NCBI RefSeq assembly: GCF_938029845.1
Contig: NZ_CALHGG010000133.1
Coordinates: 1 to 19,615, forward strand
DNA from: an uncultured Capnocytophaga sp.
GTDB taxonomy: Bacteria > Bacteroidota > Bacteroidia > Flavobacteriales > Flavobacteriaceae
DNA length: 19,615 nt
Reading direction: 5' to 3'
How positions within the stretch are numbered: the stretch's first letter is position 1; every line of letters starts with the position of its first letter. Below, piece after piece: positions 1-7,376 of the stretch. The notes under the pieces were generated by a model. The model worked only from the letters and a program-made list of their open reading frames with translations, made no database searches and was not told the DNA's origin. Both the position numbers and the translations under genes were made by a program.

Positions 1-51
1 GGGGTAGGGGGAGGTTTTGAATATCAATAAGTTACAGAACTTGCGAAACTT

Positions 52-123
52 AAATCGACAAATCAGCAAATCAGCAAATTGGCTAATCGGCAAATCAACA
101 AATCGGCAAATTGGCAAATTAAA
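52..123. repeat. Octamer-phased tandem array upstream of the first gene
   Basis: Nine consecutive 8-bp units in one register, of the form AAATCGGC, AAATCAGC or AAATTGGC; the last unit is degenerate. The array ends about 20 bp before the promoter of the gene at 194. It is the only long array here with period 8 rather than 7. Bases 1-51 hold nothing I can assign. I see no coding sense in the array: an open frame runs through it but has no family resemblance. Confidence 0.85.
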
Positions 124-141
124 AAATATTCCCAAATTACA

Positions 142-171
142 TTGCTATATTATCATTTTTTTCTAATTTTG
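142..171 (+). promoter_or_regulatory. Bacteroidota-type promoter of the thioredoxin-fold lipoprotein gene
   Basis: TTG at 142-144, a 19-bp spacer and TAATTTTG at 164-171 match the TTG/TTTG and TAnnTTTG consensus of the primary sigma factor in Bacteroidota. Transcription would begin near 177, giving a leader of about 16 nt before the ATG at 194. Confidence 0.75.
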
Positions 172-193
172 CTGCTAAATAAAATATCAAGTA

Positions 194-1222
194 ATGAAGA
201 AATTGATAAATCTTTTAGCCTTAGGGCTTATTGGGTGTCAAAACACCCAACAACAAGCGGGTACTGCCACTACTGCTCCCAGCGCTTCCTCCTCCTATGA
301 GGTAGGCGACCACTATGTGATTGAAGGAACCACACCTGTTTATCCCGAAGGAGCTCGTATCTTCCTCTACCGATACAAAGATAGAATCTACACCCCTGTG
401 GATTCAACTGCTATTGACAAAGATGGCCATTTTCGCTTTGAGGGAAAAACAGATGAACCCTTGGTGTATGCACTATGCCTAAATGGTAGCGGTACACGCG
501 CTCACTTATATTTGGACAACTCCCCCGTGGAGCTAATTCTCAATCCTAACTGGAACTTTGAGTACTTCCGCTCCAGCGATGCCGCTCAGGTATTTGAACG
601 CTATAACCGCATGGCTATGAATAATGCCTTAGAGCTTCCCAAAGAAATCAAAGAAGCACCTGCCTCCCCTCAGATAGCTTATTTCTTGGCGCGCCATGCC
701 TACAAATATGACTATCCTACCTTAGTGGAATTGCGTAAAATATTAGACCCTGCCTTGGACAACAACCCTTACCTTAAAGAACTCGATGCCGCTATTGCCC
801 AATTGGCAAAGATACAACCAGGTGCGGAAGCTCCCGAAGTGGAACTCGTTGATGCACAAGGAAAAAAAGTATCCCTCAAGGACTTCCGAGGCAAAAAGCT
901 ACTGATAGACTTTTGGGCATCTTGGTGCCCTGACTGCCGCAAGGCAAGCCCTGAACTGGTAGCTCTATACAAAGAATACAAAGACAAAGGCTTGGAGATT
1001 CTTAGTATCTCCTTGGACGAAGACTTAGAAGCATGGCAAGCGGCTATCCGCAAAGACCAATACACTTGGCCACAAGCCTTAGCCAAAGGCGTATGGAAGT
1101 CCGATGCAGCTCAGACCTATGCGCTCCGCTGGATACCTACCTCTATTCTCTTGGACAAGGATGGTAAAATCCTCGCCCGCACTATTCATGTGGATGAACT
1201 GAAAAAACTGATTAGCGAATAG
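194..1222 (+). CDS. Thioredoxin-fold (TlpA/ResA-like) lipoprotein with DUF4369-like N-terminus
   Basis: A 342-aa lipoprotein, probably a periplasmic thiol-disulfide oxidoreductase. Residues 1-15 form a lipoprotein signal with lipobox LIGC and Cys15. Residues about 38-140 resemble the DUF4369 beta-sandwich often fused to thioredoxins in Bacteroidota. Residues about 208-342 are a TlpA/AhpC-like thioredoxin fold with a WCPDC active site (Cys245 and Cys248) and an Ile-Pro before the strand that normally carries the cis-proline (about 314-315). The mature N-terminus (CQNTQ) lacks the Lys-acid-acid surface signal, so it is likely held on the periplasmic side. The start is set by the promoter at 142-171. 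A substrate, such as cytochrome c maturation or another reductive role, cannot be read from the sequence. Confidence 0.88.
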   Translation: MKKLINLLALGLIGCQNTQQQAGTATTAPSASSSYEVGDHYVIEGTTPVYPEGARIFLYRYKDRIYTPVDSTAIDKDGHFRFEGKTDEPLVYALCLNGSGTRAHLYLDNSPVELILNPNWNFEYFRSSDAAQVFERYNRMAMNNALELPKEIKEAPASPQIAYFLARHAYKYDYPTLVELRKILDPALDNNPYLKELDAAIAQLAKIQPGAEAPEVELVDAQGKKVSLKDFRGKKLLIDFWASWCPDCRKASPELVALYKEYKDKGLEILSISLDEDLEAWQAAIRKDQYTWPQALAKGVWKSDAAQTYALRWIPTSILLDKDGKILARTIHVDELKKLISE

Positions 1223-1257
1223 GGGTTAGTGGTTAGCAACTAGAAACTAACAACTAA
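1221..1257. repeat. Five-heptamer inverted array overlapping the stop codon
   Basis: Five 7-bp units in one register (1221-1255), beginning inside the TAG stop at 1220-1222. TTAGTGGTTAG (1226-1236) can pair with CTAACAACTAA (1247-1257), with one mismatch and a 10-nt loop. It is either a weak terminator or a structured spacer between co-transcribed genes; no TAnnTTTG box occurs before the next start. Confidence 0.65.
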
Positions 1258-1261
1258 AATA

Positions 1262-2080
1262 ATGAAAAAAACAATTTTATTTGCACTATCTGCCCTCTTA
1301 GTAGGCGCCTGTGCTAAAGAAGATCCTGAGGAAAAAGAGATTTTCCCAGATGTTCCCCCTCGTGGTTTTCACTTGGACAAACGTCCTTTTTACCTCTTGG
1401 AAAGCACCTATGATGCGGTGGCTTTTTCAAAGAGTGACCTGCAACTCTACCTCACTAGCAAAGAGGGAAAAGAGTTGTATATACAAATGGATATGGCTCA
1501 CTTGGGCAAAAAAATACCCTTGGACAAACCTGAAAAGGGCATTGTACCTCCTAACCAACCTTGGGAATTCAAGGCACTTGACGACTGGCGTATCTATGGG
1601 GAGGAAGGCCATACTGCTGAGGTAGGGAGCTACCTTAAAATAACCCAAGTGGGTCAGGAAAAACGCTTTGCCTTAGAATATCGCATTGCCTACAAAGGAC
1701 ATACCGCTGAGGGTAACGAAACCGTGCTTTTTGTAGAGCGTATCCTCCCTGGCTTATACTATAAGGGAGCAAAGATTGAGCTAAAAACCCCTATATATAC
1801 AAAGCCTAAGAATGGTTTCTTACAGATTTCCCTCTCTGATGCCAAGAATATAACCAATAATTTTACCTTTGAGCTGAGCGAGGAGCACTTGGGCAAACGC
1901 CTACCCTTGGATATAATAGATAGCGAAGAAAACTACTGGGCTATAGAGTCCCCTGATAAGCGCTACGAAGGTAAGGCAGGTCATCTCGCCCCCTCAGGTA
2001 GCTGGATGCGTGTTACCCCAATAGGCAACCACTATAAACTACAATTTTTTATCAGCAACGATTTTAAAGGGAACCTTTAA
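1262..2080 (+). CDS. Lipoprotein of unknown function with two related halves; probable surface-export signal
   Basis: A 272-aa lipoprotein; I do not recognise a family. Lipobox VGAC with Cys17; the mature N-terminus C-A-K-E-D-P fits the X-K-(D/E)2-X surface-export signal of Capnocytophaga, so surface display is likely. The body appears to be an internal duplication: residues about 43-150 and 180-270 share HLGKKIPLD/HLGKRLPLD, then a Trp-containing stretch, then GHTAEVGSYLKITQVG/GHLAPSGSWMRVTPIG and a beta strand. Each half is probably an all-beta domain. The gene lies 39 bp after the thioredoxin-fold gene with no obvious promoter between, so co-transcription is plausible despite the inverted array. 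Confidence 0.8.
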   Translation: MKKTILFALSALLVGACAKEDPEEKEIFPDVPPRGFHLDKRPFYLLESTYDAVAFSKSDLQLYLTSKEGKELYIQMDMAHLGKKIPLDKPEKGIVPPNQPWEFKALDDWRIYGEEGHTAEVGSYLKITQVGQEKRFALEYRIAYKGHTAEGNETVLFVERILPGLYYKGAKIELKTPIYTKPKNGFLQISLSDAKNITNNFTFELSEEHLGKRLPLDIIDSEENYWAIESPDKRYEGKAGHLAPSGSWMRVTPIGNHYKLQFFISNDFKGNL

Positions 2081-2086
2081 AAACAA

Positions 2087-2135
2087 AGAGTGAAGAGTGT
2101 TTTTCACTTTTCACTCTTCACTTTTCACTCTTCAC
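2087..2135 (+). terminator. Heptamer array with a perfect 11-bp hairpin, probable terminator
   Basis: Seven consecutive heptamers in register: two AGAGTGN units followed by five TYTTCAC units. AGTGAAGAGTG (2089-2099) pairs perfectly with CACTCTTCACT (2112-2122) across a 12-nt loop; a second copy of the right arm follows and could pair instead. It lies 6 bp after the stop of the preceding gene, and there is no long U-tract. Confidence 0.65.
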
Positions 2136-2143
2136 TTAAAGAC

Positions 2144-2159
2144 TGGCATAGTTTTTGCG
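2144..2159 (+). promoter_or_regulatory. Sigma-54-like promoter of the first barrel gene
   Basis: TGGCAT, 5 bp, then TTGCG: the GG at 2145-2146 and GC at 2157-2158 are separated by exactly 10 bp, as in -24/-12 promoters (consensus TGGCAC-N5-TTGCW). No clean TAnnTTTG element occurs before the ATG at 2216. Transcription would begin near 2170. Confidence 0.55.
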
Positions 2160-2181
2160 ATACTCTCAACAAATTAACAAC

Positions 2182-2198
2182 GTCAATAGCATATTGAC
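2182..2198. promoter_or_regulatory. 17-bp palindrome in the leader of the first barrel gene
   Basis: GTCAATA (2182-2188) and TATTGAC (2192-2198) are perfect inverted repeats around GCA. The palindrome lies between the sigma-54-like promoter and the start codon, so it could be an operator or a small mRNA hairpin. It is missing in front of the second paralogue. Confidence 0.45.
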
Positions 2199-2215
2199 TG
2201 CAAAACACTTAAAAA

Positions 2216-2845
2216 ATGAGAAAAATTGCACTTTTAATCGCTTTGACCGTTTTCGGTCTCACACAGACAAATGCCCAAAATTTTGGTTTCAAAGGGGGAT
2301 ATAATTACAGTAGCTTCAACGGAGAGGTAGCCAAGGACAATTCCCTCAAGGGGCTTAGTGGCTTCTATGTAGGTGCCCTTTTGGAACTACCCTTAGGCGA
2401 TGTCATTTCCCTCCAACCAGAGGTGATTTATTCCCGACAAGGAGCTGCTTGGGAACAGAAAAACAACTTAGGTTCTTTCAAAAAAGACCTTAGACTAGAC
2501 TACCTTAATATTCCTGTGATGGCGAAGGTGAATCTAGGCCCGCTCTTCCTACAAGGGGGCGTGCAATTTGGCTTTTTGGTAGACAAACCTGAGGTTAGCT
2601 ATACAGCAGGCAACAGACGTACTTCTCAAACAGTAGACAAAGACGCTTATGCCTCTTTTGACTTTGGCGTAGGGGCAGGATTGGGAGTCAACCTTAACCA
2701 GCACTTCTTTGTAGAAGCACGCTACACCCACTCCCTAACCAATGCCCTTGACCCTAACAACAACTCCCTAAAGAATGCACATATCAGTGATGACAATAAC
2801 TTCAAGAATGCTGTACTTTCTTTAGGACTTGGCGTGAAGTTCTAA
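2216..2845 (+). CDS. Outer-membrane beta-barrel (porin family) protein, copy 1
   Basis: A 209-aa protein with a Sec signal (cleavage probably after TNA, before QNFGFKGGYNYS) and the alternating pattern of a small, roughly 8-stranded barrel of the Bacteroidota outer-membrane beta-barrel (OMP_b-brl) type. Landmarks: LSGFYVGALLELPLGD, QPEVIYSRQG, LDYLNIPVMAKVNLGP, FGVGAGLGVNL, FFVEARYTHSLTN and a C-terminal strand LSLGLGVKF ending in Phe, as expected for the outer-membrane assembly signal. Such barrels are structural or ligand-binding; no enzyme motif is visible. The next gene is a tandem paralogue. The start follows an A-rich stretch. Confidence 0.85.
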   Translation: MRKIALLIALTVFGLTQTNAQNFGFKGGYNYSSFNGEVAKDNSLKGLSGFYVGALLELPLGDVISLQPEVIYSRQGAAWEQKNNLGSFKKDLRLDYLNIPVMAKVNLGPLFLQGGVQFGFLVDKPEVSYTAGNRRTSQTVDKDAYASFDFGVGAGLGVNLNQHFFVEARYTHSLTNALDPNNNSLKNAHISDDNNFKNAVLSLGLGVKF

Positions 2846-2860
2846 TAATAAAGTGAATCA

Positions 2861-2895
2861 TGAAGAGTGAAGAGTGAAAAACTCTTCACTTTTCA
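2861..2895 (+). terminator. 15-bp hairpin terminator within a heptamer array
   Basis: The left arm 2861-2875 pairs with 2881-2895 across a GAAAA loop, with one G-U pair; the core is AGTGAAGAGT against ACTCTTCACT. The flanking bases 2853-2901 form seven heptamers in one register. It begins 15 bp after the stop of the first barrel gene and probably separates the two paralogues. Confidence 0.75.
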
Positions 2896-2904
2896 CTTAT
2901 AACC

Positions 2905-2920
2905 TAGCATAACTCTTGTG
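2905..2920 (+). promoter_or_regulatory. Degenerate counterpart of the sigma-54-like site before copy 2
   Basis: TAGCAT-N5-TTGTG aligns with the site at 2144-2159 and keeps the spacing, but the -24 GG has become AG and the -12 GC has become GT. It is probably weaker or inactive. A TACATTTA at 2928-2935 is one base off the -7 consensus but lacks a properly spaced -33. Confidence 0.3.
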
Positions 2921-2961
2921 CTTATAATACATTTACACCCAAATAATAAAACACTAAGAAA

Positions 2962-3600
2962 ATGAAAAAAATTGCATTTTTAATCATTATAGCCGTATGC
3001 GGTTTTTCACAAGTTCGTGCCCAAAACTTTGGCGTTAAAGCAGGCTACAATTATAGCACATTCAGCGGGGAAACATCCTCCATTTCTACCATTGAGGGAC
3101 TTAGTGGCTTCTATATAGGAGGCTTGGTAGAACTGCCTATAAGCAATATGCTTTCCATACAACCAGAGCTTATTTTCTCCCGACAAGGGGTTGATTTGAG
3201 ACAAGGACTCAAAAATCTTAGTATAAGGACTGATACTTCCGAAATTAGACTCGATTACCTTAATATCCCTGTAATGGCTAAAGTGAATCTCGGCCCAATC
3301 TTCCTAGAAGGAGGGGTACAGTTTGGCTTCCTTGTAAACAAACCCAAAGTGGATAGTTATATAGCCAATGTATATTTAAGGAACCTTTTGGACAAGGATT
3401 CTTATAACTCCTTTGACTTTGGCGTAGGGGCAGGATTGGGAGTTAAGCTTAACCAACGCTTCTTTGTAGAAGCCCGCTACACCCACTCCTTAACCAACGT
3501 CTTTGACCCTAATGACAAACACTTCAAGAGCTCCCTTATCAGCGACGGAGACAACTTCAAGAATTCGGTATTCTCAATAGGACTTGGAATGAAATTCTAA
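2962..3600 (+). CDS. Outer-membrane beta-barrel (porin family) protein, copy 2
   Basis: A 212-aa tandem paralogue of the preceding barrel. It shares the signal peptide layout (cleavage near VRA before QNFGVKAGYNYS), LSGFYIGGLVELP, LDYLNIPVMAKVNLGP, SFDFGVGAGLGV, RFFVEARYTHSLTN and the terminal strand ending GLGMKF. The copies differ mostly in the predicted surface loops (about residues 65-80 and 118-135), where copy 2 has different and slightly longer sequence. This fits duplication followed by loop divergence. It has its own degenerate upstream region and a hairpin after it, so it may be transcribed separately. Confidence 0.85.
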   Translation: MKKIAFLIIIAVCGFSQVRAQNFGVKAGYNYSTFSGETSSISTIEGLSGFYIGGLVELPISNMLSIQPELIFSRQGVDLRQGLKNLSIRTDTSEIRLDYLNIPVMAKVNLGPIFLEGGVQFGFLVNKPKVDSYIANVYLRNLLDKDSYNSFDFGVGAGLGVKLNQRFFVEARYTHSLTNVFDPNDKHFKSSLISDGDNFKNSVFSIGLGMKF

Positions 3601-3632
3601 TGAAGTGAAAAGTTTTTCACTTTTCATTTTTC
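3601..3632 (+). terminator. Short hairpin with T-rich tail
   Basis: It begins at the first base after the stop codon. AAGTGAAA (3603-3610) pairs with TTTCACTT (3615-3622) around a tetraloop, followed by a T-rich stretch. The whole stretch falls into five heptamers in register. Confidence 0.6.
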
Positions 3633-3638
3633 TAACTA

Positions 3639-3668
3639 TTGATATTTAAAAAATATATTGTACATTTG
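3639..3668 (+). promoter_or_regulatory. Bacteroidota-type promoter of the YD-repeat-like lipoprotein gene
   Basis: TTG at 3639-3641, a 19-bp spacer and TACATTTG at 3661-3668. Transcription would begin near 3674, leaving a leader of about 56 nt that includes two ACAATTTA octamers (3701-3716). Confidence 0.75.
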
Positions 3669-3729
3669 CCCCAAAATAAGTCAAGCGTATCAATCACTAA
3701 ACAATTTAACAATTTAAAATTAAATAGAA

Positions 3730-4629
3730 ATGAGAAAAGTAATTCTCGGCCTAGTGGCCATCGCAGCACTCGTTAGCTGTAAAAAAGAAGACAATGGAAA
3801 CGACACTACCATTCAGGAAGGAACTTTTCCTAAGGAAGTTACCTACAAAGACAAAGACGGAAAAATCATCGGAAAATCTATTACCACAATAGAAGGTGGT
3901 AAAGTAGTGGGCTGGAGCTATGCAGACTATGAAAACGGTGTCCTCAAAAACACTAAAAGGAGTATCATTACCTACAACGGAGCCCTTCCTGTAAAAGAAG
4001 AAGCTTCAGGCAGTACAAAAACCTATACTTACGATGAGAGTAGCAGACTTATCAAAAGAGTAGCCGTAGAAGGTGGTGAGACCGATGAAACCACTTATGC
4101 TTACGAAGGTGGCAAGCTCTCTAAGATCATTATAAAAAAACCTTCTGAAGCCTTCAAAGATGGAAATAAGGTGCCTGCCATCCAATATGAAGAGTCTGAT
4201 TTTATTTACAATGGAAATCGCATCACTGTAAATAAAAAATCCTATAAAGAGGTAGTAGCCGACAAGTCTAAAGTAAATGAGGAGGTAGAAACTACAATCT
4301 ACACTGTAGAAAACGGAAATGTAATCAAAGAAGAGAAAACATACAACCCTTCTTTTAAGAAAACCGTTGAATATACTTATGACAACAAAAACAACCCTTC
4401 TTTGAATAATCTTACTAAGATATTGAACCCTGATCATTTCATAGAATACTACAGTAGTAAAAATAATGAGCTTACCATTGTAACTACCTATGAAAGAAAC
4501 GGAAATCCTGAGGTTAGTAAAAGATTTTATGAATATGACTACAATGGTGACTATCCTACTACTGTAAGAAAATTTCAAGAAAGAAATGGTAATAGAGTAC
4601 TTGAAGAAACTACCGAGTACAAATACTAA
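3730..4629 (+). CDS. YD-repeat-like lipoprotein, probably surface-exposed
   Basis: A 299-aa lipoprotein with lipobox LVSC and Cys17; the mature N-terminus C-K-K-E-D-N fits the X-K-(D/E)2-X surface-export signal. The body is a series of short beta-hairpin units rich in Tyr, Asn and Gly, such as KTYTYDESSRLIKR, TTYAYEGGKLSKI, VEYTYDNKNNP and YEYDYNGDYPTTV. They resemble YD/RHS-like repeats and DUF4595-type lipoproteins of Bacteroidota. There is no Rhs core box and no C-terminal toxin, so this is not an Rhs effector. Function unknown; a role in binding or as a surface scaffold is inference. It is more AT-rich than the barrel genes. It converges on guaB, with a strong hairpin between. Confidence 0.8.
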   Translation: MRKVILGLVAIAALVSCKKEDNGNDTTIQEGTFPKEVTYKDKDGKIIGKSITTIEGGKVVGWSYADYENGVLKNTKRSIITYNGALPVKEEASGSTKTYTYDESSRLIKRVAVEGGETDETTYAYEGGKLSKIIIKKPSEAFKDGNKVPAIQYEESDFIYNGNRITVNKKSYKEVVADKSKVNEEVETTIYTVENGNVIKEEKTYNPSFKKTVEYTYDNKNNPSLNNLTKILNPDHFIEYYSSKNNELTIVTTYERNGNPEVSKRFYEYDYNGDYPTTVRKFQERNGNRVLEETTEYKY

Positions 4630-4643
4630 TCAAAAAAATTAAA

Positions 4644-4706
4644 GAAGAGTGAAAAGTTTTCGCTTTTCACTCTTTACTTTTTACCTTTTACTTTTTACTT
4701 TTTATT
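4644..4706. terminator. Bidirectional terminator between convergent genes, in heptamer register
   Basis: AAGAGTGAAAAG (4645-4656) and CTTTTCACTCTT (4663-4674) form a perfect 12-bp stem with loop TTTTCG. Nine heptamers run in one register from 4644 to 4706, mostly of the form TTTTACT, reaching the guaB stop codon. The T-rich tail on the plus strand suits termination of the upstream lipoprotein gene; the stem also lies directly after the guaB stop on the reverse strand. Confidence 0.8.
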
Positions 4707-6184
4707 TATCTTGAGTAGTTCGGTGCTTCTTTGGTAATGGTGACATTATGTGGGTGACTTTCAGCAATACCGCTGGTGGTAATACGTACAAAGCGACCTG
4801 TTTCCTTAAGTGTCGCAATATCCTTAGCGCCACAATAGCCCATACCTGCACGCAAACCTCCTATAAACTGGTGCATGCTCTCTTGTAATTCGCCCTTATA
4901 AGGCACACGCCCTACGATACCTTCAGGAACGAGCTTTTTGATATCGTCCTCCACATCTTGGAAATAACGATCTTTGCTACCATGTTGCATAGCCTCGACG
5001 GAGCCCATACCACGGTAGGACTTGAACTTCCTACCCTCAAAGATAATGGTTTCCCCTGGGGATTCTTTGATACCTGCCAAGAGCGAACCAAGCATCACAC
5101 AGTCAGCCCCTGCAGCAATCGCCTTGACGATATCTCCTGTATAGCGGATACCTCCGTCGGCAATCACAGGGATTTGTATATTTTTCTCTTTCAGTGCCGC
5201 TGCCACTTGCATCACTGCCGAAAGCTGCGGATAGCCTACTCCTGCCACTACACGAGTGGTACAAATAGAACCTGGACCTATACCCACTTTCACCGCATCG
5301 GCACCAGCTTCAGCCAAGTAAAGCGCTGCTTCTGCTGTAGCTATATTACCCACTACCACATCCAATTGTGGAAAACGTTCTTTGACTTTCTTAAGTACAG
5401 CTACTACCCCACGAGTATGCCCATGAGCAGTATCAATCACTACCGCATCAACCCCAGCATGTACAAGGGCTTCGGCACGCTCTACCGCATCGACCGTTAC
5501 CCCAAGGGCAGCTGCCACACGTAGGCGACCAATACTATCTTTGTTGGAAATGGATTTGCTCTGCAAGTTTGCTATATCGCGGAAGGTAATGAGCCCTACC
5601 AATTTGTAGTCCTTATTCACTACGGGAAGTTTCTCTATCTTATGACTTTCCAATATCTTCTCTGCATCTTTCATGGAGATACCTTCGGGAGCAGTAATGA
5701 GGTTTTCCCCTGTCATCACCTGGGTAATAGGACGGCTTTTATCACGCTCAAAACGTAGATCACGGTTAGTAACAATCCCCTTGAGAACACCCGCATCATC
5801 TACGATAGGGATACCCCCTATGCTATGTTCTTTCATACAAAGTTTCGCATCACCTACTGTGGAGGTGAGTGAAAGCGTTACAGGGTCTATAATCATACCA
5901 CTTTCGGCACGCTTAACCTTTCTCACTTGGAAGGCTTGCTCCTCTATAGTCATGTTCTTGTGGAGCACTCCTATACCCCCTTCACGTGCAATAGCAATAG
6001 CCATAGCCGATTCGGTTACTGTATCCATCGCAGCTGAAACAATAGGGACATTCAGCGGGATATTTCTACTAAAATAGGACTGTATAGAGACCTCACGAGG
6101 GAGTACTTCTGAGTAATGTGGCACCAAGAGCACATCATCATAGGTAAGCCCTTCACTAATAATTTTGGGGTTGTTGGTAGTCAT
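4706..6184 (-). CDS. guaB: IMP dehydrogenase
   Basis: Cytosolic IMP dehydrogenase oxidises IMP to XMP with NAD, the first committed step of GMP synthesis. The 492-aa protein has the family's normal length. Visible parts: N-terminal [11 protein letters not shown], the [13 protein letters not shown] barrel start, a pair of CBS domains at about 97-207, DTAHGH near 251, GNIATAE near 279, the catalytic loop [10 protein letters not shown] with Cys308, [11 protein letters not shown], and YRGMGS in the phosphate-binding region. I chose the ATG at 6184 rather than a longer frame from GTG at 6211, because a TAACTTTG promoter box at 6218-6211 overlaps that GTG. The gene stands alone, convergent with the lipoprotein gene and divergent from the BASS-like gene. 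Confidence 0.97.
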   Translation of the reverse strand: MTTNNPKIISEGLTYDDVLLVPHYSEVLPREVSIQSYFSRNIPLNVPIVSAAMDTVTESAMAIAIAREGGIGVLHKNMTIEEQAFQVRKVKRAESGMIIDPVTLSLTSTVGDAKLCMKEHSIGGIPIVDDAGVLKGIVTNRDLRFERDKSRPITQVMTGENLITAPEGISMKDAEKILESHKIEKLPVVNKDYKLVGLITFRDIANLQSKSISNKDSIGRLRVAAALGVTVDAVERAEALVHAGVDAVVIDTAHGHTRGVVAVLKKVKERFPQLDVVVGNIATAEAALYLAEAGADAVKVGIGPGSICTTRVVAGVGYPQLSAVMQVAAALKEKNIQIPVIADGGIRYTGDIVKAIAAGADCVMLGSLLAGIKESPGETIIFEGRKFKSYRGMGSVEAMQHGSKDRYFQDVEDDIKKLVPEGIVGRVPYKGELQESMHQFIGGLRAGMGYCGAKDIATLKETGRFVRITTSGIAESHPHNVTITKEAPNYSR

Positions 6185-6210
6185 AAAAGATACATTTTGG
6201 AATAAGGACA

Positions 6211-6218
6211 CAAAGTTA
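6211..6218 (-). promoter_or_regulatory. -7 element of guaB
   Basis: On the reverse strand TAACTTTG fits TAnnTTTG exactly. Transcription would begin near 6206, leaving about 22 nt before the ATG at 6184. I see no TTG or TTTG at the ideal distance, so the -33 half is weak. Confidence 0.6.
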
Positions 6219-6268
6219 CATTTTTAATAGCAAAGTTGCTTGTTTTTAACAATACTTTTATTTCAGCG

Positions 6269-6336
6269 GGCAGTAGGCAGAAGTCAGTGGTCAGTGGACA
6301 GAAACTAAAAACTCAAAATTAAAAATTCAAAACTAA
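6269..6336. repeat. Heptamer array in the guaB / BASS-like intergenic region, part 1
   Basis: Five left-type heptamers (such as GGCAGTA and GTCAGTG), one extra base, then four A-rich right-type heptamers (such as CTAAAAA and CTCAAAA), then a partial unit. The 7-bp register holds within each arm although the arms are not complementary. It lies between two divergent promoters. Confidence 0.75.
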
Positions 6337-6345
6337 TTTTTTTCG

Positions 6346-6353
6346 TACATTTG
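6346..6353 (+). promoter_or_regulatory. -7 element before the BASS-like transporter gene
   Basis: TACATTTG matches TAnnTTTG. No clear TTG lies 17-23 bp upstream; the spacer region is the A-rich end of the preceding array. Transcription would begin near 6360. Confidence 0.5.
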
Positions 6354-6361
6354 TACCCTAT

Positions 6362-6417
6362 ATCAGTAGGCAGTAGACAGAAATCAGAAGTCATTGACAA
6401 TTAACAATTAATAATTA
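6362..6417. repeat. Heptamer array forming the leader of the transporter mRNA
   Basis: Eight 7-bp units in one register, changing gradually from ATCAGTA and GGCAGTA through GTCATTG to ACAATTA and ATAATTA. The array begins about where transcription should begin and stops 5 bp before the proposed TTG start, so nearly the whole 5' leader would be heptamers. Confidence 0.7.
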
Positions 6418-6422
6418 TTCTC

Positions 6423-7376
6423 TTGCTTCGTTTTATCAAAGAATGGACGCTTCCTATCTCCATGGGGATAGGAGCTATCGTATATCTCATCTTTTATTAT
6501 GTGGAAGCCTTGGATGGGCTTTCCCAGCAGTTGGCACCTATTTTTAACGCCATACTACCGCTGTTTATGTTCCTGATTCTCTATGTTACTTTCTGTAAGG
6601 TAGATTTCAGAAAGATTGCGGTAGTTAGGTGGCATATTTGGACAAGTGCTTTCCAAATGCTTTTTGTAGCCTTGTTCATGGGTATTATCCTGCTGCTCAA
6701 GCTCTCAGGGGACGTGCTGATTCTCTCGGAGAGTGTATTGGTCTGTGCCATTAGCCCTTGTGCGGCAGCTGCTGCGGTGGTAACGCTCAAGCTCGGTGGC
6801 AATCTCGAGCAGATGACTACCTACACCTTCCTCTCCAACCTGCTTTGTGTACTACTGATTCCTATCTGCTTTCCACTAATAGAACCTGCTTCGGGCATCA
6901 CTTTTTGGAGCGCTTTCCTACTGATACTCAACAAGGTATTCCTTGTCTTAGTCGTCCCCATGTTGCTCGCGTTACTCACCAAGAGCCTACCAACGCTAAG
7001 GCGTTTCCACCAATGGCTTATTCACATCCCCGACCTATCCTTTTACCTATGGGGCTGTTCGCTGATGATTGTAACAGGCACCACCCTGAAGAACATTATG
7101 AATGCCCAAACGAGCCTCGGCTTCTTGGCGGTTATCGGCTTATCAGGTTTGGTATTATGTTTGCTACAATACGCGGTAGGTTGGAAGATAGGTCGCTATC
7201 TCGGCGCCACTATTGAGGCAGGTCAGGCTTTAGGGCAGAAGAACACCGCCTTTGCCATTTGGATTGCCGCCACCTACCTACACCCCCTTTCCACTGTGGG
7301 ACCAGGTTGCTATATTCTTTGGCAGAATATCATCAACTCTTGGGAACTCTCCAAGAAAGGGAAATATGCTGCTTAG
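6423..7376 (+). CDS. Bile acid:sodium symporter-like (BASS) family membrane protein
   Basis: A 317-aa hydrophobic protein with about nine or ten predicted transmembrane segments. It resembles the BASS family of sodium-coupled organic anion transporters, although the substrate of bacterial members is often unknown. Family-like spots: an ISPCAAAAAVVTLKLGGN segment near residues 109-127, where the family has its first discontinuous helix, and IEAGQALGQKNTAFAIW near 263-279, which matches the E-x-G-x-x-N region of the second crossover. The start is uncertain: TTG at 6423 keeps an N-terminal FIKEWTLPI segment that I expect in homologues, whereas the first ATG is at 6462 and would cut into the first helix. 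It has its own promoter; the following heptamer array begins at the last base of its stop codon. Confidence 0.7.
   Translation: MLRFIKEWTLPISMGIGAIVYLIFYYVEALDGLSQQLAPIFNAILPLFMFLILYVTFCKVDFRKIAVVRWHIWTSAFQMLFVALFMGIILLLKLSGDVLILSESVLVCAISPCAAAAAVVTLKLGGNLEQMTTYTFLSNLLCVLLIPICFPLIEPASGITFWSAFLLILNKVFLVLVVPMLLALLTKSLPTLRRFHQWLIHIPDLSFYLWGCSLMIVTGTTLKNIMNAQTSLGFLAVIGLSGLVLCLLQYAVGWKIGRYLGATIEAGQALGQKNTAFAIWIAATYLHPLSTVGPGCYILWQNIINSWELSKKGKYAA

Noticed and set aside
79..300. Open frame of 73 codons across the octamer array
   Set aside because: It begins inside the array, has no family resemblance, and overlaps the well-supported promoter and start of the lipoprotein gene at 194.
2216..3600. 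Mobile element or insertion as the cause of the tandem barrel genes
   Set aside because: No transposase, terminal inverted repeats or target duplications are visible; simple tandem duplication explains the pair.
4006..4578. 190-codon reverse-strand frame opposite the YD-repeat-like lipoprotein gene
   Set aside because: Its product is low-complexity and hydrophobic, consistent with the antisense of a Tyr/Asn/Thr-rich gene. The plus-strand gene has a promoter, lipobox and terminator.
3730..4629. Rhs or contact-dependent toxin
   Set aside because: Only YD-like beta repeats are present; there is no Rhs core motif, no toxin tip and no immunity gene. The length and lipobox fit a plain lipoprotein.
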